Shown: one piece after another, positions 34,671-45,775 of the stretch
Layout: every line of letters starts with the position of its first letter
How positions within the stretch are numbered: the first letter of the stretch is position 1
DNA from: Pilaira anomala
Taxonomy: Eukaryota > Mucoromycota > Mucoromycetes > Mucorales > Mucoraceae
DNA length: 64,000 nucleotides
Assembly: GCA_025716855.1 (NCBI GenBank)
Contig: JAIXMQ010000021.1
Coordinates: 62,001 to 126,000, forward strand
Direction of reading: 5' to 3'
Notes under the pieces: generated by a model
Told to the model about the DNA's origin: nothing
What the model saw: the letters and a program-made list of their open reading frames with translations, nothing else
Databases searched by the model: none
Made by a program: the position numbers and the translations under genes

Positions 34671-35230
34671 AATTATGAGTTTTTCAAAAATAAGGAAGCA
34701 AGAAAAAAAAAAAAAGAAAAAAGGATAATATAATATATATTTATTGAGATATTTTTAACTTGAAACAATCTCTCTCGACGCCATTTGAGTAGATCATCAA
34801 TAACGGTTCCCAAATATTTACTAAACTAATTTTATTACGTAAAATAAGTGTCAAATGCTTATTTTAATAGCTGTATTGTCTGTAGTAGTAGGATTGGGTT
34901 TCAGACAGTTCTCCTTTATCAAACACCAAAGGCTCGAGGATTACTTTATATAACTCTTTCATACATAAGCGTATTAGATGTGTGTTATATATTATTCTAA
35001 TCCTTCATAAATCAATAATAAAATAACGATTAACTGTTGAGGAGACGATAAATTATTAGTGTATCTTCTGCCAATTTGGAATAATTCATGTCCATTTGAT
35101 AAAAGCAATAGGCAGATTAATTTCGATTATTTAACGTAATTGTAAAATAACTGTACACAGTGATACTGCTATTCGCCCGAAATAACTAAACAATAATATA
35201 TATTTTCAAACGCAATTCAATGAATAAAAA
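34671..35230. other. intergenic, no gene
   Basis: The 5' flank of the coiled-coil gene followed by AT-rich sequence up to the tRNA-Glu promoter. No coding potential is seen. Confidence 0.5.
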
Positions 35231-35247
35231 CACGTGAATATCACGTG
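35231..35247 (+). promoter_or_regulatory. paired CACGTG boxes upstream of tRNA-Glu
   Basis: CACGTG at 35231-35236 and 35242-35247, 11 bp apart, ending 59 nt before the tRNA-Glu 5' end. TATATGTAA at about 35273 lies between. The AATAT spacer is the same as one at tRNA-Ser. Confidence 0.6.
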
Positions 35248-35306
35248 ATGATAATTCACTAATTTAGACATTGATATATGTAATAAAAGTTCAATCGTTA
35301 AGCAGC

Positions 35307-35378
35307 TCCTCAATGGTCCAACGGCTAGGATTTATCGCTTTCACCGATACGGCCGGGGTTCGACTCCCCGTTGGGGAA
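35307..35378 (+). tRNA. tRNA-Glu (TTC)
   Basis: A 72-nt cloverleaf: acceptor TCCTCAA/TTGGGGA, D arm with TCCAACGGCTAGGA, anticodon stem TATCG/CGATA around loop CTTTCAC (anticodon TTC), T arm CGGGG-TTCGACT-CCCCG, discriminator A. T-runs follow at 35384 and 35391. Confidence 0.96.
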
Positions 35379-37110
35379 ACATCCTTTTTGATTTTTGTTT
35401 TGACTGGCTTACGTAAGTTTTATTCCTTTTTTTTTTAGAGTTGAATATGTTTCATTAGAAGAGGTTTTCAAAAGGCTGGAGGCTTTATAATAGATGTAAA
35501 TACTATTGAGCTATAGACTTAATTTACTTGGAGACAGACAGACGGAAGGAAAAGATCAAACGGTGTGCCTTTTGATTAATCCTTTATCTATATATTCTTT
35601 TGGGAATGTATGTATAGGAAATAAATTCACAAGAAGTTACTATTTACAATGTCATCATGCACATAATAATATGCCCTTAGTCGTTATCAATGCAGTAATA
35701 TATTGTTACACATTGTGTGGTGTCATTTTTAAGAAATTGTAATTTAAAAACGAGAGTAGATCAGATTCTTGATAGAACTAAATAATTTTAAGATGAAAAG
35801 GATTGACCTAAATAAAGAAAAAAAAAAAAAGAGATCTTCCAAATAGATACAGTAATTGGAATAAAGTTAGAGTTTGATCATTTTTAATAAAAAGGTTCAA
35901 GGACAGAAAAAAATAATTGCATGTTATTATTTCAAACCAAGCATAAAAAAAAATGTCATATAATAAAAGCGGGAACGGGGTTTTACATCCGATATGTACC
36001 TACAAGTATATAAATATGGAGGAGAAATTTTGAATAGTAGAAATGTATCTTACTACTACTTTAAAATTATGATATTCAAATACAATTCTTTTTCGTTAGA
36101 TTAGAAGAATGATGAGTGTAATGAACAAACAGTAAAGCTGTCAAACACAATTTGGTAGTTAACTAATTATTTTCATTTTATATACTTGTTGACTTAAAAA
36201 AAGGTTACTGCAAGAGAAGAGACGTTACTGTACTTATGTTCCTGTGATATTTACCTTTAAAGAAACCGGAAAAACCCCTGAGAGTAGAATAATGCTCTGA
36301 CATTTAAAAAAAGAGAAAATTGCGTTTCATTTTGCTTCTAAATATGACGAGTAGTAAACACATCTACTAAATCAAATGTTGATTGCAACTGGAATACAGA
36401 TATGTAATAATAATAATAATAATCATCTTTTTTAACAAAAAAAAAGTCCATAGGATTAGAATCTTAACCATGAAAACAAAACTTTATAAGAAAAAGAAGA
36501 AGAACGTTTTAGAAATAATTTGTTGCTTAAATATTGGGTCTGAATCTTACTCAAATAGATTCAACAAAATGACGATAACAAATAAACGGATATTCTTTTT
36601 TATGCGTAAAAACTTACTTCCACTTTCTCTAGACTTTTACCTGTTTTTTTTTATATTTGAAATCGTCATTTTTGTGGAACCTGTCACCTATACACATTCA
36701 AAAGCATACTTCTTTTATATTTTTGCTCAAACATGAATAATACACTTTTTATTATGTCGGTTTCTTAAACTATTTATCCATTAATTTCATTTTTTTAACA
36801 AAGAAGTACAGAAAACCTTTTCTATCGAATATAGAGTTTGTTAATCTAGAAATTTCATTCCCACTTTATCCACATTTGAACAAGGTAACTCTAATTGGCT
36901 GATAACAATACAACTGCAAAAAAAAAAAAAAAAAAAAAAAAAAGATTTTTTTTGTGTATTGGATAAATAAAAAAGAAAAAAGTATTTTCCCTTTCTTTTC
37001 TCTCTCTCTCTCTCTCTCTTTCTTTAAAAGCTCACTTTCATAACTTTATACTATCTTCTTCAAAAAGACCAAATAAGAAATATCTCAAGAAACAAAAAAC
37101 AACGCAACAA
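35379..37110. other. long intergenic region, no gene recognised
   Basis: About 1.7 kb of AT-rich DNA with a (TAA)n run near 36403-36420, an A-run at 36916-36943 and a (CT)n run at 37001-37020 just before the PHD gene. Frames at 35506-35742 and 36383-36736 are low-complexity and unsupported. Confidence 0.5.
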
Positions 37111-38752
37111 ATGAGTAAGTTGACGCCATTTGACTTTTTTTTTTTTTTCTCTGTGTATATAATACTAAACACCAACTTATAAAAAGTAGCTGTGGTTCCC
37201 TCTAGAAATAAAGTGACAAATACTGGAAGAAGAAAGCAACAAAAGTTACCTGATCCTGTCATTGTATCAGACGAAGAAAGTGTTGAAGACGAATCAATAA
37301 CGAGATGCGTCTGTGGTGAATCACGTATGTTATTAAAAGCTTGTTATCTTTTTTTTTAACCCGTTTATTTAAATATTTTTTTTTTTCTAGATAGCATTGG
37401 TTTAATGGTCTGTTGTGATCAATGTGAAGTGTGGCAGCATTGTGAATGTATGGGTTTAGAAGAACAAGAGATCCCAGAGCAATACTTTTGTGAGTTGTGT
37501 AAACCTTCTGACCATGTTGAAGTCAAGGGCTATGATAAGTAAGTTATTTTTAAATATTTCTGTATAACAAAATAAACTTACTAAACAAAAAAAAAAAAAA
37601 AAAAAACAAAAAAAAAAAATAAATAAATAAATAGAACGCGTAGATATTATAAACCTTCTTCGCCTATTGCTCCAGAGTTTGATAAAAGAATACCAAAGAG
37701 AAGAACTACTTTTAATAGTAGAGAAGCTTCTATCTCAATAGACAACGTTTTAGCTTTTAGAAACGCAATTGAGATTCCTAATGAGAACGAATATGAAGGT
37801 ATTCATTCTATTGAAGATGGTATTACTGTCTTACAAGATTATGGTAAAAAAAAAAAAAATGAATAATAACGATAGAAAACAAAGTTTTTTTTTTTTAATT
37901 ATTTTAAAATCAATAGATGAAAATGAAACTATTACAACAAGACAAGTTAGACCAAAAAGACAAACCAAAAAGACAGAGAAAAAAGTATATACCCGTCGTC
38001 CTCAACAACAACAACAATCAACAGTCTCAATATCATCGCCATCTCAATTAACAACTCCACAATTAGTACTTGATGAGAAGAATCAAACCCAGTACTACTT
38101 TCGTGAAAACTCTCCACCGGCAAAAGTTCGGTTCCCATCGCATCGTATGAGTATACTTGAAATGAACAGAAGAGCAAACCATATATTAGAATACATTTGT
38201 TCTTTACAAGTCGAATTAAGGACTAAAAAAAGAATGAAGGAAGAAGAAAATGATGAAAATCTATTAAAAAAACGTAAACAATTAATTGATGCTCAGATTT
38301 CTGAAGCCATGACAAAAGCTGCTATTCAAATTGATCAACAAGAAGTAGAAGAAAGATCTTCTTTTACCAGTGCGGGCACTGAAGAAGACAGAAGACCAAC
38401 TCCCATTCTTATACCTGGAAAATTCGATCTTTCCTCTTCTCCTTCTTCTTCTCTAAGTAGTGCAAGTACTTTACCTCTAGAGGATAATCATCATCATTTA
38501 TTACATCATGAAAAGAGTGTTGCTGAAGAAGCCCTTGAAAAAACCAGAAAACCAAAACAGGTTCAATCTTCAATGGAAATCATGGATTTACTCACAAGAG
38601 AAGTCATCAAATTTCAACGTAAATTCGGTGCTTTATCTTATCCTTCATTAGATGATACTGGAAATGAAAGTGATGGCCCTGTAACTAGAAGTCGTGAAGT
38701 AAGCCACCACAAATCCAATAGTCTTGATAAAACATCTACTTTTCATATCTAA
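37111..38752 (+). CDS. PHD-finger protein, Cti6-like
   Basis: Five exons (37111-37114, 37190-37324, 37391-37538, 37635-37843, 37917-38752) give 443 residues. One PHD finger spans about residues 45-95: TRCVCGE ... GLMVCCDQCEVWQHCECMG ... YFCELCKP, the Cys4-His-Cys3 pattern with the aromatic Trp of H3K4me3 readers. It is followed by KRRTTFNSREA, a motif seen after the PHD finger in Cti6-type subunits of the Rpd3L/Clr6 histone deacetylase complex, then basic and Gln/Ser-rich disordered sequence. The start exon is only 4 nt (ATG A), inferred from a GTAAGT donor. The next acceptor is a tandem AAG/TAG pair that would change the N-terminus by one residue. The assignment to Cti6 is by motif and moderately sure. 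Confidence 0.75.
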
Positions 38753-38937
38753 TTCTTTTTTTTTTGCCCTCCCCATCGTTATACACCTCTCTGTACATTT
38801 ATTCCCCTCCCACCCCCACCCCCCTTTTTTTTTCTCTCTCTCTCTCTCTCTCTCTATCCACCCTTTCCTTTCTTCTTTTTTTTTTTCTTATAAAAAAGTC
38901 TTTTGTAAATATATATAAAACAAATGTAAATTTTTTA
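38753..38937. other. convergent 3' region with (CT)n microsatellite
   Basis: C-rich and T-rich tracts (38806-38833) and a (CT)n run (38834-38855) between the PHD gene and the repeat protein, which end towards each other. Confidence 0.6.
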
Positions 38938-41900
38938 TTATTTGGTTAAATCATCAAAACTAAATGTCACTTCACGTGGCGCCTTTTTCTGTTGTTGTTG
39001 TTGTGGTGGTGGTGGTTGAACAGGCTGATCAAAATCGCTCCACTTCAGTGAGACTTCTTGAGGTTCTCTTCTTTGTGGAGCTACTGTATTGTTACCAGTA
39101 CTGGTAAAATCGCTCAATTTCATCGTCGTAATAGTTTGTGCTGCTGGTTTATCAGCTAAATCACTAAGACGAAAAGAAATATTCTGTGATGCCTTTCTTG
39201 CACTCGAGGTTTCATCAAAATCAGATAAATTAATTGATATCGTTTGTGGTGCCTTTTTTCGATTATTGTTAGTGGCTGATCGATCTAAATCTGCTAAACT
39301 AAGTGTGATCGTTTGAGGTGCCTTCTTATCATTAGCTGCTGTTCCTTGTTGCAAGTCGGCTAAATTCAATGAAACCGTCTGTCCAGGGTTTCGGTCCGTT
39401 GCTTCTTTCAAATCCGCTAAACTAAATGAGATTTGTTGAGGTAAGCCTGGATTCTCGGCTTGTAATTCACTTAAACTGATCGAGATCTCTTGAGGTTGCT
39501 TGTTGTTAGCTTTTGGCTCTTCTTGTAAATCGTTCAAGCTGAAACTGATCTCTTTGGGTTGCTTGTTGTTAGCTTTTGGCTCTTCTTGTAAATCGCTCAA
39601 GCTGAAACTGATCTCTCGAGGTTGCTTCTTAGATGGTACTGTCTTTTGGTCTTGTACAATGTTCCAATCGTTTGATACAGCAGCTGTCACTGGCTTTTGT
39701 TCTTGTACAGTGCTCCAGTTACTTGATGCGGTAGGTATAGCCCATTTACTTGCAGCTGTACCAGCAAGCTTTGGCTTCTGTACCGTATTCCTGTCATTTG
39801 ATGTAGCAACAGGAGCAGGCTTCTGTTCTTGTACCGTGTTCCAATCATTTAAAGCAGCAGTAGGCTTTGGCTCTTGAGCAGTATTCCAAGTCTTTGATAA
39901 ATCAACGGACTCAGCAGGTTTCTTCTGCACTACAACAGGTTCAGCAGCTACAGTCTCAGCAAATGATTTCCATCCAGATGCATTATCTTCCACAACAGCA
40001 GGTAACTTGGCCTTCCAAGTATCCTTGATCGCTGGCTTCTCTCCCGTATTGTTATTCCAAGCAGCTGTCTCTTGTTCCTGTGCTGGAGCAGCAACAGCAC
40101 TAGTATCCCAAGAAGGAGCTGCTTGTTCTTGAACTGGAGCAACATCAGCAGTAGTAGTAGTAGTATTCCAAGAAGGTGATACCTGTTCTTGAACTGGAGC
40201 TGCAGCTGAAGGCGATCCTGCGTTACCCCAAGAGACATGACTATTCCACGAACCTTGATCTTTTTCTTCTTGCTCAATAGCACGTGCTGAAGCATTCAAA
40301 GCATTCTTGTTCCAAACAGATTCGTTCATAACAACAGGTGATTCCACCTTCTTTACTGTTTCACCCAACGCATCCCAAGCACGTAAAGCGTTCTCTTCAT
40401 CCGCTTTCGAAATAGGTTTTTCCTCAACTACTTGTTGCTTTACTTCTGGCTTGTATTCTTCTAAAGAGCCCCAAGTATAAACAGGTTGTTGCTCTTTCTT
40501 TTCAACCACAGCTGGTTCTTCTTCTTGTTTAGTAGCTGCTTCCCGTTTGGGTTCTTCTTCTTCTAAAGCGCCCCAAGTAAATGTGGATGAAGATGGTGGA
40601 GATGATACTGCCTCAACTTGTTTAGGTTCTTCTACCTTAGGCTCTTCTTCTTCTAAAGCACCCCAAGTAAATGTGGATGAAGATGGTGGAGATGATACTG
40701 CCTCAACTTGTTTAGGTTCTTCTGCCTTAGGTTCTTCTTCTTCTAAAGCGCCCCAAGTAAATGTGGATGAAGATGGTGGAGATGATACTGCCTCAACTTG
40801 TTTAGGTTCTTCTACCTTAGGTTCCTCTACCTTAGGTTCCTCTACCTTAGGTTCCTCTACCTTAGGTTCCTCTACCTTAGGTTCTTCTACCTTAGGCTCT
40901 TCTACTTTAGGTTCTTCTACCTTAGGCTCCTCTACGTTAGGTTCTTCTACGTTAGGTTCTTCTACCTTAGTTTCTTCTACTTTGGGCTTTTCTTCTTCCA
41001 AAACACCCCAGGTAAAGGTTTGAGGTACTGTGTTTTCTTTAGTTTCTTCAGCAGGTTTAGGCGCTTCTACTTCCGATTTTTCTTTTACTTCTTCCAAAGT
41101 ATCCCAAGCAGAGGTTTGAGGTAAGGGTTTTTCTTCATCCACACTAGGTTCTCCAACTTCTCGAGGCTTCTCTACTACAGTAGGTTCTTCTTCTTCGAAA
41201 GGTTCTTCTGGTAATGGCTTTTCGGTCTCTGTCTTTTCAATTGGTTCCTCTTCTTCTTTCTTTTCAACCTCTTCCTTTTCAACTTCTTCAAATGAACTCC
41301 AATCGTTGCCAGAAGCAGCGGCTGTTTCCTCTTCTTCTTCCTTTTCCAAAATCATATCGTAATCATCATCCGAATCATCAATATCATCAGCCCAAGAGAA
41401 CGAAGGAGGTAAAGGCTTGAAACCTAAAAGAGAAGGTAATGCCTTTTTCTCTTTTTGTTCAACAGGTTCCTGTTTAGCCACAGTATTTTGTTCAACCACA
41501 GGCTTTTGTTCAGCCACAACCTTCTTTTCTGAAACAACAGGTAATGGCTTTTCTTTGACGGGTTTATCAACAGGTGCAGGACTCTCCACTACATCAGGTA
41601 ATGGTTTATTATCAACAAACCGTTTCTTGATATGATCGTTTTCATCCGCAGGTGGTTCATACGCATTCCATTTCCGAATCGACTCTTTCTCTTCTTCAGT
41701 TAATGGCTCAATGGGTTTTTTAGGTTTAATAAAATTCGCTTTATTATCAAACCCACCATTACGATCATAACTATCGAATTCCTTATCATAATAATTTCTT
41801 CGACCATATCCTAAATTTAAATCATTAGATGTTTATATACGAACTATGTCTATTTTTTTTTTTTTTTTTCTTTACCTGAGAAATCTTCAGCAGGCGAAGG

Positions 41901-43322
41901 TTCTTCAAACGCGCTACGGTTTAATCTACCACCTGTAGCAAGGGGTACTGGGTCTTCAAATGCACTACGGTTCAATCTACCACCACTGGGTCGGTCAACA
42001 AAGGTATCGTATTTGGATCGAGAATTGCTGAATTTACTAGATGACGAAGGTGATGCCCATTTACTAGCACTGGATCCATGCTTGATAAATGATTCGTCTT
42101 GAGGGCGTTCCCAGCGAGATGATACTCTAGGAGAAGAATCGTCTCTTAGACCATCCCAGCGAGAACCTACTTTAGGTGCATCTGCTTTAGGTGGATCGGG
42201 TGCTGTTGCCCATCGACTTGCTTTTGCGCCCGTAAGAGGTTTTACTTCCTTTTTAGATTCTTCCTTGGGTTCTTCCTTAGGTTCTTCCTTAGCTACATCC
42301 TTAGCTACATCCTTAGCTACATCCTTAGTTTCTTCCTTAGTTACATCCTCAGTTCCCTCTTTAGGCTCTTCTTTAGTTAATTTCTCTACAGGTTCTTCCT
42401 TAAGAGCTTCATCTTCGTTGGACTCTTCATTTAATTTAATTCCATCCTCGTTCTTTTCTTTCGTATCATCTTTTTTCGACTCTTCCTCGATCGACTCTAC
42501 TACTTTATTAGGTTCTGCCTGAACATGCTCTTCTTTTGTTACAAGTTTTTCATCTTTTGATTCTTCCTCTACAGGTATTACCTCCTTAGATTCTTCCTCG
42601 ACAGGTTTTATCTCCTTAGATTCTTCCTCGACAGCAGGTTCTTCTACTTCCTTATTAGATTCTTTTTCTACAACAAGCTCGACTTTCTTAGATTCTTCCT
42701 GAACACATTCTTCTTCTTCTTCTTTTACTGGCTCTTCTTCCTTTACTGGTGCTTCTTCCTTTACTGCTTCTTCTTTTTTTACAATTTCCTCTTTTACAAG
42801 CTCTCCCTCTTTAGTTGGTTCGTCCTTTACAATGTCTTGTGTAATTTCTTCCGTAACAAGCTCTTCTTTTTCTTTGACAGGCTCTACCGACGCTTCTTGT
42901 TTGAGAGACTCTTTAACCTTTCTAGGCTCTTCTTCAGAAGTAAGGGGTACAGATACAGGTTGTACAACGTCAACGCGTTCTTCACTCTTGATATTCACAA
43001 GCTGTTCTTCTTGTTGAAGGTCTTGTTCCTTTTTAGGTACTTGTTCTACAGTTGAATCTTCCTTTTTAAGTGGTTGCTCGCTGGGTACTTTAGAGAAAGA
43101 GGGAGGTAGTAGATCAGAAGAAGTGAACGACTCCTTGTGAAGTGATGGGTTTGTAGTAGTAGTAGTAGTAGTACTATGAGAGATTGTTTCCTCATCGTCG
43201 TCGTCGTCAGGATGTAATCTCTTTTGTTGTAGTTCTTCCTCCTCCTCTTCTTCTTCTTCTTCTACAATATCAGCCCATGATTTTTTGACGGTTGGACTTA
43301 GTTGAAAAGGATCTTTTGACAT
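38938..43322 (-). CDS. 1439-residue disordered acidic repeat protein
   Basis: Two exons (41876-43322 and 38938-41810, intron 65 nt) join in phase. The start at MSKDPF is chosen over an upstream in-frame ATG that would add a hydrophobic run coded by 5' UTR. The order is: a long Glu/Lys-rich region of Lys-Glu-Glu-x repeats; basic/aromatic SRW and SKW motifs (SRWATAP, SRWDGL, SRWERP, SKWASP) with two GGRLNRSAFE copies; a Pro/Glu region with about twelve tandem VEEPK pentads; six or more Trp motifs of the type TFTWGALEEEEP; a region of spaced SWN/DWN/NW motifs; and finally about eleven copies of a 10-15 residue amphipathic motif like QEISFSLNDLQEE. No folded domain, signal or membrane helix is seen. 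I do not recognise it; repeats of this sort suggest a multivalent scaffold. Confidence 0.75.
40567..40806. repeat. three long tandem repeats within the disordered protein gene
   Basis: Three near-identical units of about 87-90 bp lie back to back, each encoding a WGALEEEEP motif followed by a Lys-Gln-Val-Glu-Ala and Pro-Pro-Ser-Ser-Ser segment. Near identity at DNA level indicates recent duplication or gene conversion. Confidence 0.8.
40807..40990. repeat. 15-bp coding minisatellite (VEEPK pentads)
   Basis: About twelve tandem copies of a 15-bp unit (plus-strand form close to TCTACCTTAGGTTCC) lie within the repeat protein and encode VEEPK pentads. Copies differ by few substitutions, so expansion is recent. 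Confidence 0.85.
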
Positions 43323-43520
43323 GAATAAAAAATAGAATAGAACCGAAAGGAAAATAAAAGAAAAGTGTAGTATTAATGAAGAGGAAAAAAAAGTGCGGAG
43401 TGGTAAAGAATAGAGTAAAGGGTGTGGTAATAACATTTTATTTTATAAGAAAGTGAAAAAAAAAAAAAGGATAATAATAATAAAAAAATTTTATCATGTT
43501 ATATATATATATATATATTT

Positions 43521-44805
43521 TTAAAATTCGGATACAAATACCAACTCTTGGAAACAATAACCTTCTACCACGGTCTTTTCATCCCCAATTGAAATTTCTG
43601 CAGTTGCTTTGTCAAGCCATTGATAAATATAAGGTTTCACAATAAGCGATTGAACAATCTTTCGAAGGAAATAAGGAATTTCACTTAAAACATCAATCTT
43701 ATCAATCAAATTCTTGACTTGAACAATCATCACAATCGAAACATCCTTTGTCTCTTCTTCTTCGTCTGTCTTGATCGTCTTTCCTTTCCAAGTCAATTTA
43801 ATCTCTTCAGGAATCTCATAATTTGTATCCACATCCAATTTCTTATTCATCAACTCAACCGCATTATCAACCGACACACACACCAATTTCCCATTCAACA
43901 CAACCGACCCTTGATTGATATTCACACTACCATACTGTTTCGTAGTTTGAAACTGCATCATCCCAATCGACGCTTCCTTTGAATGAAAGTTCGCGAAATT
44001 CCAATTCGATGCAATCAATTGAGGCTGCATCCCTTGAATCGCATGAATAAACATACCATCGCCTTTAACTTCATGAATCTTTTGATCCACAATAAATGTA
44101 CCGGATGCTTCACAACGTGGCCAAAACTTGTGTGAAACAAACCCGGCTGCTGACGATTTATCTCCACCTAAATACGTCTTGCCTTCTCCTACTTTAAACC
44201 CTTTATCAACTCGTTTAAAATCAAGTGAGACCACAATTTCTGGATGCGTGATATTAATCTTGTACTTCTCTTGCGCTTCATCTAATTGAATACTGAAATA
44301 ATCTGTCTTGACCGATCTTTTATCCTTTGAAAGTTCAAATTTAGACATATTGATGTTTTTAAATACACTTGTTTGGCTTTCTGGTTCATAGAATCTACAC
44401 GTAAATGAAATCGTAGGATTCCAAATACTTTTTTTTTTTTTATGGTGGGTTAGTTAGTTTTTCATGATATATATATATATATATATATATTTTACCCAAT
44501 ATTGGAGTGAATTAATTGAACAAATCCAAAGGCTCCTGAAGGTGTAGTAATATAAAATACTTGATTTTCTGTCGAAGAACCAGAAGCTAAAGTCCAGTCA
44601 AGATCATGTTCATCAAGTGCCGTATAGTATTGTCCATCCTTTACCGTTTCCGCTACCGTCTGAATAGACTCAACTGTAGCTCCTAAACCAGTAACGTTTG
44701 AAACCGTACTTTGTATTTGTGAGACTAAACAAGACTTGTTAATAAAAAAAAACGTGTCTATCTATGTTTTCTTTTCTTTTTGTTAACTTTACACCAAGAC
44801 GACAT
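43521..44805 (-). CDS. SVF1: Svf1 family protein (survival factor 1)
   Basis: Three exons (44793-44805, 44496-44724, 43521-44427) give 382 residues. Exon 1 is just 13 nt; the GTAAAG donor gives MSSWFSQIQS, matching the MSxWFS start of the family. Landmarks follow in order: GQYYTALDEHDLDWTLASGS, a VFYITTPSGAFGFVQLIHSN strand pair, WNPTISFTCRFYEP, LSKDKRSVKTDYFSI, FWPRCEASGTF and GMFIHAIQGMQPQ with NWNFANF. Svf1 is a lipocalin-like fold; yeast Svf1 is required for survival under oxidative and cold stress and affects ceramide transport between ER and Golgi. The domain is complete and near the length of fission-yeast relatives. Confidence 0.88.
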
Positions 44806-45216
44806 TATATAGATGAGAAAAAAAAAAAAAAAAAAAAAGATAACAATAACAACAACAACAAAAACAGAGTCCCCGCTTAATATTATAAAAACTTCATAAA
44901 AAAAAAAAACCACACTTGACTTAATTTGGGAATATATATATTCTTCAGCCAATGACAACTGAATTGAAAAATACATTATTCAATCAAGCCAATAGACAAC
45001 ACCATATTTAACATGCCCATTGTTTGTAAAATAACAATAATCTATTTACCGATTTTTTTTTTTTAAATAAAACAATGAAGTAACCTTTAAAGAGAAAATC
45101 AAACTCGTTAGCATAGTAACAAACTTTTGCGTTGTCATGTGTGATCATTTGAACAATTTAAACGCGTATACCTCACTCTAAAAGAAATTCGGAATTGTGT
45201 CATAATTGATATATCC

Positions 45217-45250
<34 letters not shown>

Positions 45251-45394
45251 ATAAAATCCCTCCTTCTTTTTCGCATGACCCAAAAATAGGAAATACCGAA
45301 GTTAATATGAAGAAAAAAACCCCCTCCCCCCCCCATCTCTTTTACTTTTGTCCCTGATTATTTTTTAGGGTTTAACAAACTGTCTGTGTATCTA

Positions 45395-45430
<36 letters not shown>

Positions 45431-45775
45431 GATATTTAAAATTGTGGCTCGATTTATTTATTTTTCATAAAAAAAAAAAAAAAAAAAGTAACACAGAACT
45501 TTTTGAAACCTTTTATATAAAAGGTGATCTTTCATGTACTACAATAGATTAGACCATGGGGGAACGCGCTTGCAGTTTATACATTACATGATTCGTCATA
45601 CAAGAAAGAAAGGGAAAGAAGTTTTTTTTTTTTTATTATTATTATTATTAATAAAAATTTTTTTTTGGTAAGGGAAAAGTGTGAGTGGGATATAAAATAA
45701 TACAGTATATATATATATATAAATAAAAATAAGAAGGTTTATGGGGGGGGGAGGAGGGGGGTATGGAGGATAATT
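44806..45775. other. intergenic rich in simple repeats
   Basis: Contains an A-run (44819-44839), (GA)n at about 45218-45247, a C-run (45322-45333), (CT)n at about 45402-45425, an A-run near 45471-45487, a TTA run (45635-45652) and a G-rich tract at 45743-45761. No gene is seen. ACGCGT occurs once near 45162. Confidence 0.55.

Noticed and set aside
40547..41124. Plus-strand frames of repeated Gly-Ser-Ser-Thr-Leu and Phe-Leu-Tyr units
   Set aside because: They are antisense shadows of the VEEPK and WGALEEEEP repeats in the disordered protein gene.
43323..43436. Upstream in-frame start of the disordered protein adding a hydrophobic leader
   Set aside because: The extra residues are Leu/Phe-rich translation of an AT-rich leader; MSKDPF has normal start context and composition. 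A signal peptide is therefore not claimed.
45218..45425. Simple GA/CT, C and A runs as regulatory or CRISPR-like repeats
   Set aside because: These are ordinary microsatellites, common throughout this genome, with no spacer structure.
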